A DNA stretch of 64,000 nt from contig CM057009.1 in NCBI GenBank assembly GCA_029891345.1, positions 212,964,709 through 213,028,708 on the forward strand, written 5' to 3'. A program made the translations under genes and the position numbers. Below are positions 1-12,942 of this stretch, piece by piece. The stretch's first letter is position 1; each line of letters opens with the position of its first letter. Source of the stretch: Dryococelus australis. Its lineage: Eukaryota; Arthropoda; Insecta; Phasmatodea; Phasmatidae. The notes beneath the pieces are model-generated. The model made no database searches. It was not told where the DNA came from and worked only from the letters and a program-made list of their open reading frames with translations.

Positions 1-649
1 TTAACTATATTTCACTCAAAGGCAAATTTTCTAAAATGCCTTTGTGAATGTTTCATAAAAAAAGAGATGTACAATATATTTGTGATAGGCTGCTCTTGCC
101 ATCTCATAAATTTTGTTGTAGAAAAATGTTAATTCATTCATCTACTTTTTTTTTTGTGAGGTATCTGCTACTGTACTCTATAATACTGTATCAAAGAGCA
201 AGAAACAAGACAGACAATTTAAAAATAACAAAAATGGTACGGAATCTTGAAAAACATGTGTTAAAGGTGATTACATTTTTATGTAGATGATAATATGTGC
301 TCTCCCCTCCCTCTGCACCCTCCTATATAGTTTGTAATACATTCAGTGATGGAAAAGTCTCCCTCTTTTTGACTATTCAAAAGTTGGTACGTATAAATAT
401 TTTTCAATTTTGAAACATTTTTACTCTATTGATTAAAGAAAATGTTCAGTCCCATTGTCGAAGAGTGTATGCTGTATCTTTTTGATGATGAAACAATAAA
501 ATAAGTATAAATTCTTCATAATGTCAATCATGCTACACATTCTGTGTTGTACTGCTGGCCAAAACTGTTAAACCAAGAAAGAATTTAACCTGTTCAGTCC
601 CTGTGTCCACGATTGAAGGCATGTTACATAGCATGTGAATGATACATAT
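1..649. other. AT-rich intronic or intergenic DNA, no feature
   Basis: No coding signal, RNA gene or repeat is evident. Taken to be intron upstream of the exon at 2464, because that exon starts at a splice acceptor and so needs an upstream exon outside the window. Confidence 0.5.
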
Positions 650-990
650 CAGTGCCGTCCCTAGTGAAAGTGAGGCCAGTTGCAAGAACTTTTGTGAGGC
701 CCTTCCCTTTTAAACCATTTATCCCTCCTTGCCTTTTTCCACAACACAATCACCTTTGGAACAATATACTCTGCTCTTGAGCACTCCTGCCTTGTGTTTA
801 ACATTTTATTGATAAAACATTTTACATTATATAAATAATCATTATTAAATATATTCATTTTATTGTGAAATATATAACCACCATAGGAATGAAACTATTT
901 AATTTTTTTTTTTTAGATAAAATTTTTTTTTTCCCTGGCACAAGGCCCTTCGGCAGCTGCACTTGTCGCATACTCCTAAGGATGGCCCTG
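650..990. mobile_element. hAT-type MITE (341 bp)
   Basis: The left end reads CAGTGCCGTCCCTAG and the right end, reverse complemented, reads CAGGGCCATCCTTAG, giving imperfect 15-bp terminal inverted repeats of the CAG-start type usual for hAT elements. The flanking 8-mers are ATACATAT (642-649) and ATAAATAT (991-998), which match at 7 of 8 positions, as expected of an aged 8-bp hAT target duplication. There is no transposase ORF, so it is non-autonomous. The right end resembles the end at about 25189 of the ZMYM-type hAT in this window, which may be related to its source. Confidence 0.7.
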
Positions 991-2463
991 ATAAATATGG
1001 TAGGCATCACATAAGAACCTGACTGATACCACCTCTCACGGATTCCAGGAATACTGCTGTTAATGAGGGGTGGTTGTAATAAATATTTCGAACCAATTTT
1101 GATCCATCTCTAGCACCTAAATGTCAAAATTTGCAATTTTTTGTATGAAATCAATGTTCAGTCATCTGGTGCAAATGTGACAAAAGTTGTTAATTTAAAA
1201 TAAAAAAGATCTTTTAATAAGCTGGTGTTTTCTGAAAAATATTACTTCCTTGAACGGCATATTAGACCTCCAATTGTTGCTAAAAATGTTTACAAACATC
1301 AAGCAGCGTATACATTTTTTTTTTCTGATCTTCATTGATGTTCATATTTTTTTATGTTATCAGTGCTTGTATCAGAAATGATAATATCTGAATTTATGCT
1401 CCATAGTCAAATGTGATTTTAATGTTGAAAAACTTTATATATACGTATATATGTGCGCGTGTGTGCATGTGTGTGTGTGACCATTGCAACTTGGAAGGTG
1501 GCAAAATTGATAACATTGGGAATTGCTGGATTCAATGTAATGTTAATTTTTGCTTTCAGAAGGAAAAAATACTTAAGACAACCATGATTTTTACATGGGT
1601 TTTTATCCTACCTAATAAAGTGATAAAGTTGTGATAAATTTGTATTTGTACTGTTGGTGTTAAAATATATTTTAGTGTGTGTTGATTTGGTTGGCTGATG
1701 AAATGATGATGTCATGAAATGACCGTTGTTAGCAGAGTTCCGTAGTGCGTACATTGGTTGTCACTGCATGTGATGCTGCATCTATTTACATATCACAATC
1801 TTTTAACTTTTCCCTAGGTGTTTGAAACACAATAATGTAATTTACTTGGATGTTTCTAGTCTGAAAGCATGGATAAATGAGACCCTTTAACCACCTCTTG
1901 TGAAGTGAAAGAATTGTGTTACATTTGTGGAACTTGCAGAAACAAACTGGTGTTAATATTCTCCAAAACATCTGCAGAAACTATAGCCAGTTATACATAT
2001 CAAGCAAGATGTGCAACAAATACACTCATGAAGATTATATATATAATTCCTGTTTCTATTTGCATTGAATTTTCCTGTAATGTCTAGAATATGAAGTATG
2101 TTAAAAGAGTTTCTGGTTTTTTTTTTTATATAAAAGAAAATATTTGCTCTTGTGATATTTTCTTACAAGTTTTCTTTTTTCATGTGTCATATGGAAAAGG
2201 ATGAATTATGATTTTAATGATTTTATATTTAGTTTTAAATGCTGTCTTAAGAATTGTATAACTTTCTAGGGTGCCCCCTTATTTCATTAACTACGTACAA
2301 ATATTTTCCCCGACAGTCTTTCCTTTTTGTGTCTCGAAAACATACCATATACATAAGGAAAAAAGCATTGATAAAAATACATAAACACTGTCATATTTGT
2401 ATAAATAAGTTTTCAGCTGACTCAAAATGTTGGAGGTTAATTTGATGTATCTCTGTTTTACAG
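991..2463. other. Intronic DNA with a short (TG)n stretch
   Basis: No coding signal. A TG/TA microsatellite lies at about 1437-1480. The last 20 bases form a pyrimidine-rich tract ending in TTTTACAG, the splice acceptor of the next feature. Confidence 0.5.
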
Positions 2464-2649
2464 AAACATCCTCTGAAGGTTAATCAGTTCAGTCGTCAAA
2501 ACCCTGCCCAGTGGCTAAACAGTCTTGCACAAATGAAACAGAAAGGCTCTCCAAACATTATGAAAGGGATTAACTCAATTGGAATGGGTGGCTCCAATGA
2601 AATGGGACCTAATAATAACCTAATGAGTAACATAGGACTGTGGAACCAG
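2464..2649 (+). CDS. Internal coding exon of an unidentified host protein (62 codons)
   Basis: An open frame runs from a TTTTACAG acceptor to a GTAAGC donor, exactly 186 nt, phase 0 at both ends. The peptide contains QNPAQWLNSLAQMKQ followed by a stretch rich in Gly, Met, Asn and Ser (segments such as GINSIGMGG and GPNNNLMSNIG). Composition and lack of globular pattern suggest a disordered segment of a large nuclear or chromatin-associated protein. The exon at 46851 has the same style and compatible phase 0, so the two probably join directly. I considered legless/BCL9-like, mastermind-like and other Asn/Met-rich coactivators but can confirm none. The exon model is well supported; the function is not known. 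The ORF continues into the intron, which is not coding. Confidence 0.75.
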
Positions 2650-3530
2650 GTAAGCTTTTCAGTATTTCAAGTACATGTGCCTGTTTACTTTCAAGATGTT
2701 ATATTGTGCTTGTTTATATTTTTTGGGAAGTTTTAATTCTTTATTCTAAGTTGCATATGTGCTACATCTGTCAAAGTAATTCCAGCACTTATAGAAATGG
2801 AACTGTGGCCATACTGTGCTTGAGTGTTACCAGTCTAATATTTGTAGACATGAAGGGTTGAAGAGCCAGGTTGCATTTTTAGTGGTGCTCTGCCCAGCAA
2901 CCCTTTCAGTGCGCATACTCCTTTTATCTCTACCATTTCTTCATTAAGTTTATAATTTTAATTGCTTTCTGTCTAAGAAGATAATGATTATAATGTACCT
3001 TGAGAGAAAGCTGCACCTCAAAAGTTTAAAAATGATTTTGATTGCTTACTTATTATTTTTGGTAATGTTTTCAACTGGGAAAGTTGTGACTTAATCGTTT
3101 TAAGTAAGGTAGATAGAATTTTAAGTAGTTAATTGATATTTTGTATATAATTTAAATGCCCTACATATTGAAGTTTGCCACCTTCTGTATTGTAAAAATA
3201 AAAACAAATAAAAATACAATTCATATTTTAAATACTGTAGTAATTACTGCTGATCATTGAGGCCTAAGTTTTCTATTTTGCAGCGCAGAATGCAGGATGT
3301 AATGTATTGGTAAATATACCCAAATGAAAGTAAAACCTAGTGTAATGCTACAGCAAAAATCAAAACTTTGTTTTCATCAGATGTGAAATTTTATTCAGTT
3401 TTTCTAATTAGAAGTATAATATAGATTGTCTTTCCTATTGTGTCTTTTCAGTGGCCTTAAAATTTATGCAGATAGTGAAGGTAGTAGAGTATAATCTAAA
3501 CATCATAAAACTGGAATTAGTGACAAACTT

Positions 3531-3547
3531 GGGGGGGGGGGGGGGGG
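3531..3547. repeat. Poly(G) run of 17
   Basis: Seventeen consecutive G. Similar homopolymer C runs lie at 22487-22501 (15), 24010-24024 (15) and 42394-42411 (18). Such G/C runs stand out in DNA this AT-rich and may form quadruplexes or be assembly-sensitive. Confidence 0.9.
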
Positions 3548-4059
3548 TCAAAATTTAGTTACTAATGGAGAGTGGCACAAAATATGGTCCGCCAAAGTAT
3601 GTTGTGTGGCATGTGAGAAATGTGGCTGATGTAATGGGTGTTTCATGTTTGTGTATACAATAACTTGTACTTGGTACCACACCACTGTATAAAATAAAAA
3701 TAAGGTATCCCACATAGTTGCAACTTTCCTTCACAAAAATCCCACAATACATTATGCTCCTCTACTATGCTGCATAAACGAAAAAATCTCCATTGCTCCA
3801 CACCAACAGCTCAAATGCAAAGAAATACTGAAGTGAGTCTGATCTTGGAGAGTATCAGACACTCAAGTAACTTGGCAGGCAGAAACATGAAGGAGCTCAT
3901 ATTGTTTCCTCTCATTGAAAAATGGGTATCAGATGTGTTCACAAGTGGCTGCACTCACCTTACCCTGGTCCAATACTCCTCTCTGACTGTCACTACCGCT
4001 CCTGCTACTGCTGCTGGTACTACTTTGTAGGTTCAACATAACTTCAACATAACCCAATA

Positions 4060-4970
4060 ATTGTTTTCTAGTTTTTTTCACATAGTCGCACTGTTTTTTT
4101 CCAATCTGCTTCTGAAATACTGCCTATGGCTGAATGAGTCAATTGCAGAATGTCCGAGTTCGCAACATTGACATTTTTTTAACAACACTGGATTTTATCG
4201 TGCTCCAGATGTACTGAATTTGGGTTTAGATCGCAATGGTATGGCAGTAATCAAATTGTGTGTCTTTGGGATATAAACAGTTTATTGAGGGTATAAAAGG
4301 GTGGTTGCTGATTTAACCAAACCTTTACAAGCAGCTTAGATTTTCTCTCATAGGCAGAAAAAATAATGTTGTTATTTACTAGCTAATTTCTCATGTTGTA
4401 ATAGTAGGAGACAGAGTTGGGGGTTTGTTCTCACACATGCTATGGTATGGAGCATTATTAAGAACAATAATGTTTGATGTGTAATGTTGAGAAGTAGTTG
4501 TGTTTCACACCATTTCATGAAAGTGTTGCTATTCATTTCATCAGGGTATTCTCTTTTTTAGTTTTGGCTATAAAAATCGACTTGGTTCCCTCGATGAAGC
4601 CATTTTAACTACCTGTGTAAACAATAATTAATCGCTGACCTGGATTGTTGTTTTTGTACACCCCTGCTACGTCATCATACTACCAACAGTTGTTTAGAAT
4701 GTAATTGGGATAATTCAGTGTCTCATCGAGGTATATGACAGGTAATTTACTTTTTCTTTGGCTGTCAATTTCCCTTATGGCTTGTAGGTTTTTTGCTTGC
4801 AAATCGACAGTCTTATTTCTTTCCATTAAGAATAAATTATTATTTTTAAATTTTTTGTACTTTAAACCCATTGCTTTGATTAATTTTCACAAAGTTTCTT
4901 TACTACATCTAAAATTAATTTCTTTTCTCAACACTACCTGCAAGTTTTTAAGGGAGGGTATAGTTGTTTT
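4060..4970 (-). pseudogene. Decayed DDE transposase (IS630/Tc-like arthropod family)
   Basis: The - strand from about 4960 reads INFRCSKETL, then GLKYKKFKNNN, LMERNKTVDLQAKNLQAIRE and PVIYLDETLNYPNY, followed after a stop by GQRLIIVYTG and NGFIEGTKSIFIAKTK. This matches, from memory, a recurrent animal transposase family with the order '..GFRYKKxxxxRxxLMER..', 'YTDETWxxxxY', 'LIxLHAGxxxGFIxxxxLIFKxK'. The Asp of LDET is the likely first catalytic residue. In-frame stops occur within and after the 63-codon open stretch (4680-4871). A weaker C-terminal match appears at about 4060-4160 (KKQCDYVKKTRKQLLGY). The element ends were not found. Clearly inactive. Confidence 0.6.
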
Positions 4971-4989
4971 CGTCACGTAAAATTCTTGC

Positions 4990-7590
4990 ACTTCTCTTCT
5001 CACCACTCCAGCATCAAATGAATCGAACGGGCTGCTGATTTAGTAAAGACAACATATTGTTACATTTTATAAGTTTGTGGGTTTTATAGGTACAAATTGG
5101 GTTAGGCGTAACGCAATGGCAAACACTAAATATATTAATTTGTGGGTAAAAAGTATTAAATTAATATCTATTGCATCTCATTTATAAAGCCTTTTAGTTG
5201 CTCTCTAACTCGGAGGAACTGTTAATATTCTAACTGGTTACATTGTTTTAAGTATTTGTATTATTAATTGATTGCTTAGTTATTCAATTAAAGCCACATC
5301 ACTCTGGCTAGTCCATAAGGAATATCATCACCTTAAACATGATGCTGAAGACTGATGACTAGATGTATCTCGGCAGATGGCACGCCTCCATCTCTGGGTG
5401 TCTTCCTGGTACAGTGTCTCGATGATAAAAGACCTCGTTCACCATATTACTAGCCGTAATATTGGCCCATGTTGAATAACAACTGGCCCTGCCGTAGACT
5501 CGAAGTAGAGTTTGTTTTAATCGCTCAAGACTTCATCCCAATTCCTCGTGATATGTTTATGTTTGCAATCGGGCTAGCAAGCCCGTTGCTGCACATAATA
5601 TATAGCAAGTTACATTACGACATACAATGCTTTAATACTTATAACTTGAGGGTAAATGAACGTGCTACAAAACTGGATGGAAAACAACCCAAGTTGCCAC
5701 AAGGTTGTAGATAAGGCAGCTTGATCGCTATTGGCTGGAAGGAGCCAAGGCAAACTGCAGTGTAGGTAGGATGGTTTTGTGTGAGAGAGGAGAACGTTAG
5801 TTCACATTTTTCCTGTGGCTTCACTAAAATTTCACACTGTATTGTGCATATGTAGAACTCAAAGAGACTCAAAACACCAGTTTAGCATTCTATTAGAGCT
5901 TTAAATTTGAGTGATGCAACCTTTTCAGATATGTATGCTTATTCGAAAATGTATTATTTTGAGCAAATTTACAAACCTTTCAATAAAAATTAGAAATTTT
6001 TAATTTTGGAAGAAAGGATATCTTAGTTATTTTGGACTTTGTCATTCAGAGTGAGAGAACATTTTTAAGGGCTAAACTAATTTGTGCACATTACGAGAAG
6101 CCAGTCAGATAAGGTTTTATGCAATTAGCTTTGGAAAATGTTCTATTTGCAGCAGTGAAAAGTGATTAAAATATGTATGTTTACAAAAAAATTAACTTTG
6201 CATAATTTTCTATCTTAGTAGGTTTGTTAAAGTGAGGTGATTTAGTTTTATTTCAATTTGAAAACTAAAATAATTTTCTCTGACAACAGCATTTTTCTAA
6301 TTTTTTTTTTTCAATTTCATTGATCTAATTTGATTTTCACCACTATCATTTCTTACATCAGTTCAAACATAATAAAACTCATGTATAATCTTTCATGCTA
6401 TATTTGAGTATTTTTGTAGTTTTGGAAGTAGATGTTAAGTTTAAGCATCTTTTCATACAAATTGTATGAAAATGGTTTTGTCTTTGGTGCATATGTTTGT
6501 CTTTTGAAGGGCTATGTGTTTACATCTTGTTTTACTAACTTGTGCCTACATTAAAGTGAATGACAAATTCACTTATACTTCAACTTCACTTATCTTGGTT
6601 AGTTAAAAAATTTTCAAACACTGAATTAATTTTAATTTCATGTAGTAACATTCTACATAAAAGTTTTCTGAATTAATGAGATTTGTTCTGGCCGGCAGTT
6701 TAAAGAAGCCGCTCAAGTTATTTTTATGCTAAGAAAAACTACGGCAGCATCCTACAAAGTTTTGCTCATAAATTACACTTATACTTACCGGAGCCCCGAA
6801 TCAACACACACAAAATCTCTCTTAAACACAGCTATTCATAATCTTCAAATAACTTTCATTTATATTTTCTAATAAATAAATTTCACCATTCATTTTGTTT
6901 ATTAAACTAATAGCATCTCTAACAGTCTCTGGTAAAACATTTATATGATTATCTTTAATTTTGTTTCTTCTAAATGATCCCTTTTATGCTCGTTATAGAC
7001 AACTGTCAACATGTTGCACAGGAAGCTTATATTTTACCGGTACTGTACTCTGAGAGGTTCATTGCCCAATGATCTTCCTTGTGAGTAACTAATTCCTAAA
7101 CCATGCAACTACACTACGTTGTTCTCTTTTGTAATTGAATAGATTTAATTTTTCTGTTGAAATATTATAATTATCAGTATTCTTCATATAATCCATTAAT
7201 ATTTTTTTTCTAAATTCAAACAATATTTTCTTAAAAATATTTATGTTGATTGTAGTAACAGATTTTCTTCTCTAAAATTATCAACTGTTCATAAAATCTC
7301 AGTTTTCTTTGCTAGGTTATTTGGAGTAATATTTATTTAAAATCATTTTTAATAAATTAGTAATGGAAAGCAAGTTGGTCAATACATTTTATTTTAATTA
7401 AGTCAATTTCATTTCTTTTTGTAAGAAATAAAAAATGATTTTTCTTTTGTATAGTAAAAGAATTACTGGATCCATATGGATCCACAGAAAATTCCAAGAA
7501 ATTTGAAATGCTATTAGTTATTAAAATATTTTTTTGTTCAAATAAAGGAAAACTAAATATTTAAACCAGATATCAAAATTTGATAATTTT
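4990..7590. other. AT-rich DNA, no supported gene
   Basis: Only short open frames without recognisable motifs. A slightly GC-richer patch lies at 5330-5480 and another at 6690-6800; either may be old repeats I cannot place. A 16-bp perfect palindrome (GGATCCATATGGATCC) occurs near 7469. Confidence 0.4.
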
Positions 7591-7594
7591 TTAT

Positions 7595-8212
7595 TGTTCA
7601 ACTTCAAAATGTTTTATTTTTTGTCTTTTACAATTACACACATTATTTACACATATTCAGTTTGTCCGTTACCGTCACTCCAAATGTCTGTTTCACATCC
7701 AGTTCTATAGTCCCACCATCAGGCTCACTCTCCACAGTCTCCAGACTTCACTCTTTTTGGTCATTATCATCGCTACTCATTGCTCCGCTGGCTTGTTGCT
7801 CCGCTGGCTCGTCGCTCTGCTTGCTCATCGCTCCGCTGGTTTGCGCTTTACTGTTTTTGCACACATGGCCCTTAAGAATGTACAATTCTCCAAACTCCAG
7901 ACTGTCTGCTCAAAGGCCTGTCATAGCCTAAGTAGTCTCGCTGGCCTGATATAGAAGGTTCCCCAAACCTTAAGTCTTGCTGAGAGAGACTAGAACAATG
8001 ACCACAACATTCTTTAAATGATAACCCCAGAAATTGAATCTGCTGAAGGCTGGGAGTGCATGTGTGCCGATAGGCTTATCTGGCATATGCAACGGCTTGC
8101 GTTTTTAAATTTCCATATACTCCTTGGGTTACCAGCCTGGCTTAGAACACTCCTTCGGTTGTGTATACCGGACGGGGCAAGGGAAGTGATGCAGAGCAGC
8201 AAGCCTGTAACA
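7595..8212 (-). repeat. 3' LTR of Gypsy-1
   Basis: Long similarity to 12959-13427. Shared anchors include GATAACCCCAGAA (8020s) versus AATAACCCCAGAA (13235s), ATAGGCTTATC in both, and AGAGCAGCAAGC versus ATAGCAGCAAGC near the right ends. It begins near TG and ends at CA (8211-8212). The left third is longer than in the other LTR and contains short CCGCTGGCT repeats (about 7785-7840). Confidence 0.75.
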
Positions 8213-8215
8213 CTG

Positions 8216-8232
8216 CACCCTTCTTGTCCCTA
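8216..8232 (-). other. Candidate polypurine tract of Gypsy-1
   Basis: On the - strand this is the purine-rich AGGGACAAGAAGGGT, lying just inside the 3' LTR where plus-strand priming is expected. Confidence 0.5.
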
Positions 8233-8234
8233 AC

Positions 8235-8500
8235 ACACTTTGGGGCCAGTGGTCAGACTCTTTGCCTCCTACCTAGGCAAACCATGTTCAATTCCCGGCA
8301 GGTCGCTCCTGGAATTTTACAAGTGGGAATCATGCCATAAAATACTGCTGAATTGTGGGTTTTTTTTTGGCAATCTCCAGTTTCCTCCATCCTTGCATTC
8401 CGGCACTGGTCCATACTCACCTCAATTCATTGTCATCAGCTCTCGGTACCTGAAAGAGCCACCCAAATCTCTGCTCTCCACTGCATACAGACACTGAAAC
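8235..8500 (+). mobile_element. SINE-A copy 1 (tRNA-derived)
   Basis: The head carries a box-A-like GTGGTCAGACTCTTTG and a box-B-like GTTCAATTCCC, followed by a body shared with copies at 47614, 53095 and 53755: a TTTTTTTTGGCAATCTCCAGTTTCC segment, TTGCATTCCGGCAC, CATACTCACCTC, TCATCAGCTCTCGG and GCCACCCAAATCTCTGC. It lies inside Gypsy-1 and is therefore younger than that element. The four copies are diverged from each other. Confidence 0.75.
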
Positions 8501-8539
8501 ATCATGCAGAGTGCCAGTCAGTTGATGTGGACAACTTTC

Positions 8540-9460
8540 AACTTTGACTAAAAGACTTTAGGACAAATCCTAAGCCCTACATAATTGATCTTCTTCAGAA
8601 TTCTGTAGGGGCCTTTCCAACATTTCTGTAGCTCCAGGAAGTTAAAATTTCGCCTCTCTGGGTTGTACAACCACACCAGTTGTCCCTTCTTGAAATACCT
8701 CACCCTAAATTCTCCTGTCATATTGCATCTTCATTCTGTCACATTTTATACTGAGGTGCTGTCAAACAATATAATGAATTCCAAATAGTCTGCGACATAA
8801 TTACATAATTAGGTAGCATAATCTGGAACACCAGCATCCTATTCTGTCAGGTGGCCAAACAGCAGGTCATTAAGGAGGCACTATACCTGCTAAGCAGTAA
8901 ACAAGGAGAAACAACGGCACCATTTAATCACAGTCGTTTTGTTGTCAGCCACAAATATTGACAGGTACTGCTCAAGAGTGCATTTATGCCTCTCAACCAT
9001 TCCACTCGACAGAGGGTGTAAGGCTGTAGTCTTTCTCATCCCCAGAATCTTTGTTACATCCTGGAACACAATAGCTTCAAATTTCTTCCCTGATCGTAAT
9101 GGAGTTCTTGTGGCATCCGAAACCACGAGAAGACATGCTCTATGAGACCATCGGCCCACATTACATGCTACTTGGTTTGAGATGAGAGTGACCTTAGGCC
9201 ACTTAATAATGTAGTCTAGGGCCACCAGTAGATACCAATTACCTCTTTCTGTGACAGGCATGGGGCCATCTCAAATGGAGCTCCAACAGTGTATTTCTGG
9301 AGGTAACCTTAGTCCCCTGCTACTTCGTCCCTTTCTTGCATTGCAGGTGTCACACATTCTGCACCACTTCTTAACATCCTCCTGACAATGAAGCTAGGAA
9401 AATCTCAGTCTAACTCTGTCAAGGATCTTATTAACACCAAACATCCATGTCTGTGCTGTA
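8540..9460 (-). pseudogene. Gypsy-1 pol: integrase relic
   Basis: On the - strand the zinc-finger region (CDTCNARKGRS, about 9340) leads into GPMPVTERGNWYLLVALDYI, the usual start of the Gypsy integrase core, then KILGMRKTTALHPLSSGMVE, the conserved region before the catalytic Glu, and RHKCTLEQYLS. The C-terminal chromodomain-like part appears near 8640-8750 (VWLYNPERRN, CWKGPYRILKKIN). The span 8890-9261 is open for 123 codons, which is unusual preservation within an otherwise broken gene. Role: would have inserted the cDNA copy into host DNA. It cannot act now because frames are interrupted on both sides. Confidence 0.85.
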
Positions 9461-9469
9461 TTTAAAAGG

Positions 9470-11300
9470 TGTATTCTTGAAGATGCTCTAGCCACTGGGC
9501 TATTTGACCTTCATGGTTCGTGAAATTATGTAGCCGGCTTAGTGATGCATGGCTGTTTTTTTAGAATAAAATGTCTACCATAAAGGCAGGTGTAGATGTG
9601 TGAAATTGCCTTCACCATGGCCAAAAAACACAGTAACACAGTAATTTTTCTTAGGCTTGTGTGTAATACCTTACTGAAGTATTCTAATGGTCTCTCCTTT
9701 CCATCCTGAATCTGAGATTACCCAGCTCTAATGACTACATCACTAGTATCACTATACAAAATTAACATGCCCTCACTTTTTCGGGAATCCCTGGACTGGG
9801 AGAGAGATCAAATTTTCTTTTAGCTTACGAAAAGCTACTGGGCACTCAGTTGCCCAAATCAAATTTCCTTTTTTTACCTCAGTCAGTTGATGTAGTGGAG
9901 ATGCGATTGTGGTAAACCAAGATACAAATAATTGGTAGCCCTGAAATCTTCAAAGTTTTATTTTGTCAGTTGATGTTGGCCATTTTCTTATCGGTTTGGT
10001 CTTCACTAGGGTCTGTTTCAATTCAGTGGGTTGACAATACGTGTCACAAAAAGAAAATTTCTTTTTGATAATGTGTTGCTTCTTAAGAACTTGTTTAAGT
10101 TGTTTGCAGGCACTGGAATACAGAGTCTAAGCATGATAGGTTCTCTTTAAAAGTCCTTCCTGTCACAACAATGTCATCTAGGTAAATCTGACAGATATAA
10201 AAAAGGAGAACGTTTTCCATGAGTAGTTCGAAGGTGGCAGGGTCATTACATATTCCAAAAATCACAACTTTGATCTTCCAGGTTCCTTTCCCTTGGACAC
10301 AAAATGCAGTTTTCTGTTGGTCCTCTGGGGCCACCTCGTACTGTCACTACCCACTCTTCATGTCCAAAGTAGAAAATCATTTACGAACCTGCTAAACTGT
10401 TCAGTGTGTCATCTATCCTTGGAAGTGGATTAGAGTCTTTCTTTGTCACATTATTAAGCTGGGGATCATCCACACAAAACTTCGGAGAGCCATCTTTATT
10501 CTTAACTAGTGCATTGTGGGAAGACCATGGACTAACTGATGGTTCTATCACATCTATCTCCTTCATTTTCTTCAGTATTCCCTCAACTGCCTCCTACGAA
10601 GCTAGTGGCAGTCATCTTGGTGGCTGCTTTATGGGCCTGGCATCTCCTATATCATTGAGGGGATAGATCATATTAGTCCTTCCAAGTTCTTTGGTCCATA
10701 CAAGAAGGCATCTTTATTTCTCTGCAGTAATTCAGAGATAGTCTTCTCCTGTTGCCAGTAAAGGTCTGTACTTCTTGTAGAGTATATTCAATTGGTTTTA
10801 CTCTTGAAGTTTCTAGAACATATTAACTACCTGTGTGACATGCATGCAAATTCCTATTATGGCCCCCTCCTCAACATGTACAGTGTTATCAGACAAATTT
10901 ATCATTTTAACAGGTAAACTGTCGGAATTGGAAGAGACCAAGGTCCTTGCTACAACAACATAGCCTGAAGGATGCCACCTTTATCTGCTGGCTCAATTAG
11001 ACCCAAATGTCTTATAAAATTTCTTTATGCCTGCCTGTAATGGCAATTTCACTAGTAGCAGGTTGCATAATTGATTGACAATAAACTACCGGGGGGCTAA
11101 TTGGTGAGGGAAAATCATGCCATCTTGACACCACCATCTCTCTACTGCCTACCCATAGCACACCAAGTCAAGTATCTATATATTACCCAAGCCTACATAG
11201 TACATCAAGTCCCAAAATACATTTATCATTTATTTCTGTTATGTATATATTGTGTTCTATGCTAAGATCACTGAGCTTCAAGTTCACTTTTCTGTTATCT
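9470..11300 (-). pseudogene. Gypsy-1 pol: protease, reverse transcriptase and RNase H relic
   Basis: The reverse transcriptase is unmistakable. IEPSVSPWSSHNALVKNKDG (about 10540) is the N-terminal RT signature, followed by FCVDDPQLNNVTKKDSNPLP and, after a break, QKTAFCVQGKGTW, FGICNDPATFE and IYLDDIVVTGRTFKENL, which contains the YLDD catalytic box. Upstream, at 10600-10700, the linker before RT is recognisable. RNase H is weakly traceable toward 9600-9900. Several stops and frameshifts interrupt the reading. It would have copied the RNA genome into DNA. Confidence 0.85.
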
Positions 11301-11559
11301 CTAACTGGTGTGGTCTCGCCTGTTACTTTAGTCAAATAGCATCATTCCTGTTGCCGTCGGGTAATCGCCGGGGGGGAGGCTCAAGGATGTCTCGTCTCAC
11401 TACTCTTATGGTTGCCCTAGTGTTGACATCTGGCAAGGAACATCATTCAGGCTTCCCCTCCCAATCCTGTTTCACTGACTGTACGTGTAAAAACATTGGG
11501 GTCTTCCCTCCAGCAGTACTGACCTTCTCCCTGTAAGATTGGTGTTTACAAGTTTTCCG

Positions 11560-12805
11560 AATGTGTTGTGCTCTCACCTGTCTATCACTGCCTATTTTCT
11601 CGCTTCCGCTTCTGTTTCTGCTGCTGTGACTGCTGTTGTGGACTGTAGACTGTCGGGTGTCCTGGCTGTCCAGTTGACTAACACTTGGGCGTTTGTGTTA
11701 GAGGCAGCAAAGCTCCGTAATATGGACCCTGTAAGTAATGTCCCACATAGATTGCATCTCCTTCAATGTCTTGCTATTGTCCTCTTTGTTCAGCGTTGCT
11801 GCTCATGCTGGATGTCAGGGTATGAACTCCTGTCTTGCTAACTCCACTTTCAGTGTTTGGGCCAGACCATCCTGCATGATGTGGTGTGCAGCCAGACATA
11901 CGGCTTACCATACCTCTGTGTTGGTGATGGCATCAATGAAAAAGCAGACTGTAATGATGTTGTTTGCCTCCTCGAGCAACTCTTCTAGAGCTAGATGGGC
12001 AGCCGCACAATGTCTTACCAAAGCTTCTGCAGTGGCTCTTCTAATGGCTGGATTCAGCTTCTTAGTTGGGCGTGGTGGGCATTTTGTGGGTACCAGTCAC
12101 CTAAATGTAGCTCCACGGCTGACACCAGTGTGAGGTACTCCAGTCAATGTAACTTTTGCAGTGATTGTAGTATTCTCAGTGCTGGGTCTCTCATTACATC
12201 CACAAGGTAGTAAGTTCGTTATTCGGCTGATCAGTCATTAATTTCTTTCTGTTGTTGGCACTCTTGCCAAGACGTTTGTCCATCATAAAGGGCAGGATAA
12301 ATTGTGACCGCCTTCCCCACTCCTGGGTGTGTGACACCAATGCTGCAGCGCTTCTGGTTACCCTCTGAGGTTGTTGTATTGGTTACGACTTGCACTAATT
12401 CCCCACTTTTTTTGGCTGCCTGTGTGTGACGGTAGTGATACTCTGCTAAAGAAGAAATTGGTAATATTCCTTCTTCATTGCACACATTTCTTTCTTAACA
12501 CTTTCAATTCTTCCACTGATACTGTCTATAAAACATCAGTTACGCTGTCCATCCTTTCATTTATAACATCATTTTCCTTGTCCACAATGCCAATTCTCAT
12601 ATTCACTAATTCAGTGATTTCTTCCATTTTCCGATCTACTACATTAGTTATCTGGCAATTTACATTCTCGTTTTCACTTTCTATTACATTACTTATTTGT
12701 TTTGTCGACACCTCCTTTCTAGTTATTTACACTTTCACTCACACTAACCATTTGGTGAACTAGACCTGCAGTTAATGCTCTCAGTGTTTCCAGTTCTGCA
12801 GACAT
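11560..12805 (-). pseudogene. Gypsy-1 gag relic
   Basis: The frame opens with an ATG at 12805-12803 (MSAELETLRAL), continues through a charged coiled-coil-like segment (ISNVIESENENVN, MEEITELVNMRIGIVDKEND; about 12526-12711) and reaches PALYDGQTSWQECQQQ (about 12270), which matches the capsid motif 'P.FDG.TSW..Y..QF' of Gypsy gag. Further on, AEALVRHCAAAHLALEELLE and FIDAITNTEVWYAV match the capsid C-terminal part. Frames shift at least twice. The same start motif recurs at 30570, in the related relic. Confidence 0.75.
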
Positions 12806-12942
12806 TTTTCTAGTTAACAGTCATTGTGATAGTTGTATGAAACAGTCATAATGTTTTGGCCTAAAACTCTTACAATTAATTTGTTATAATATCATTAATT
12901 ACTAGCCTATTGCCTAACTTAATTTACAGTTGAATCCCTCCA

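Noticed and set aside
7466..7484. Palindrome GGATCCATATGGATCC
   Set aside because: A single 16-bp palindrome with no repeat or regulatory context. It could be chance.
11252..12210. Several + strand ORFs of 70-131 aa
   Set aside because: They are antisense shadows of the Gypsy-1 gag and protease region, where the - strand shows real capsid motifs.
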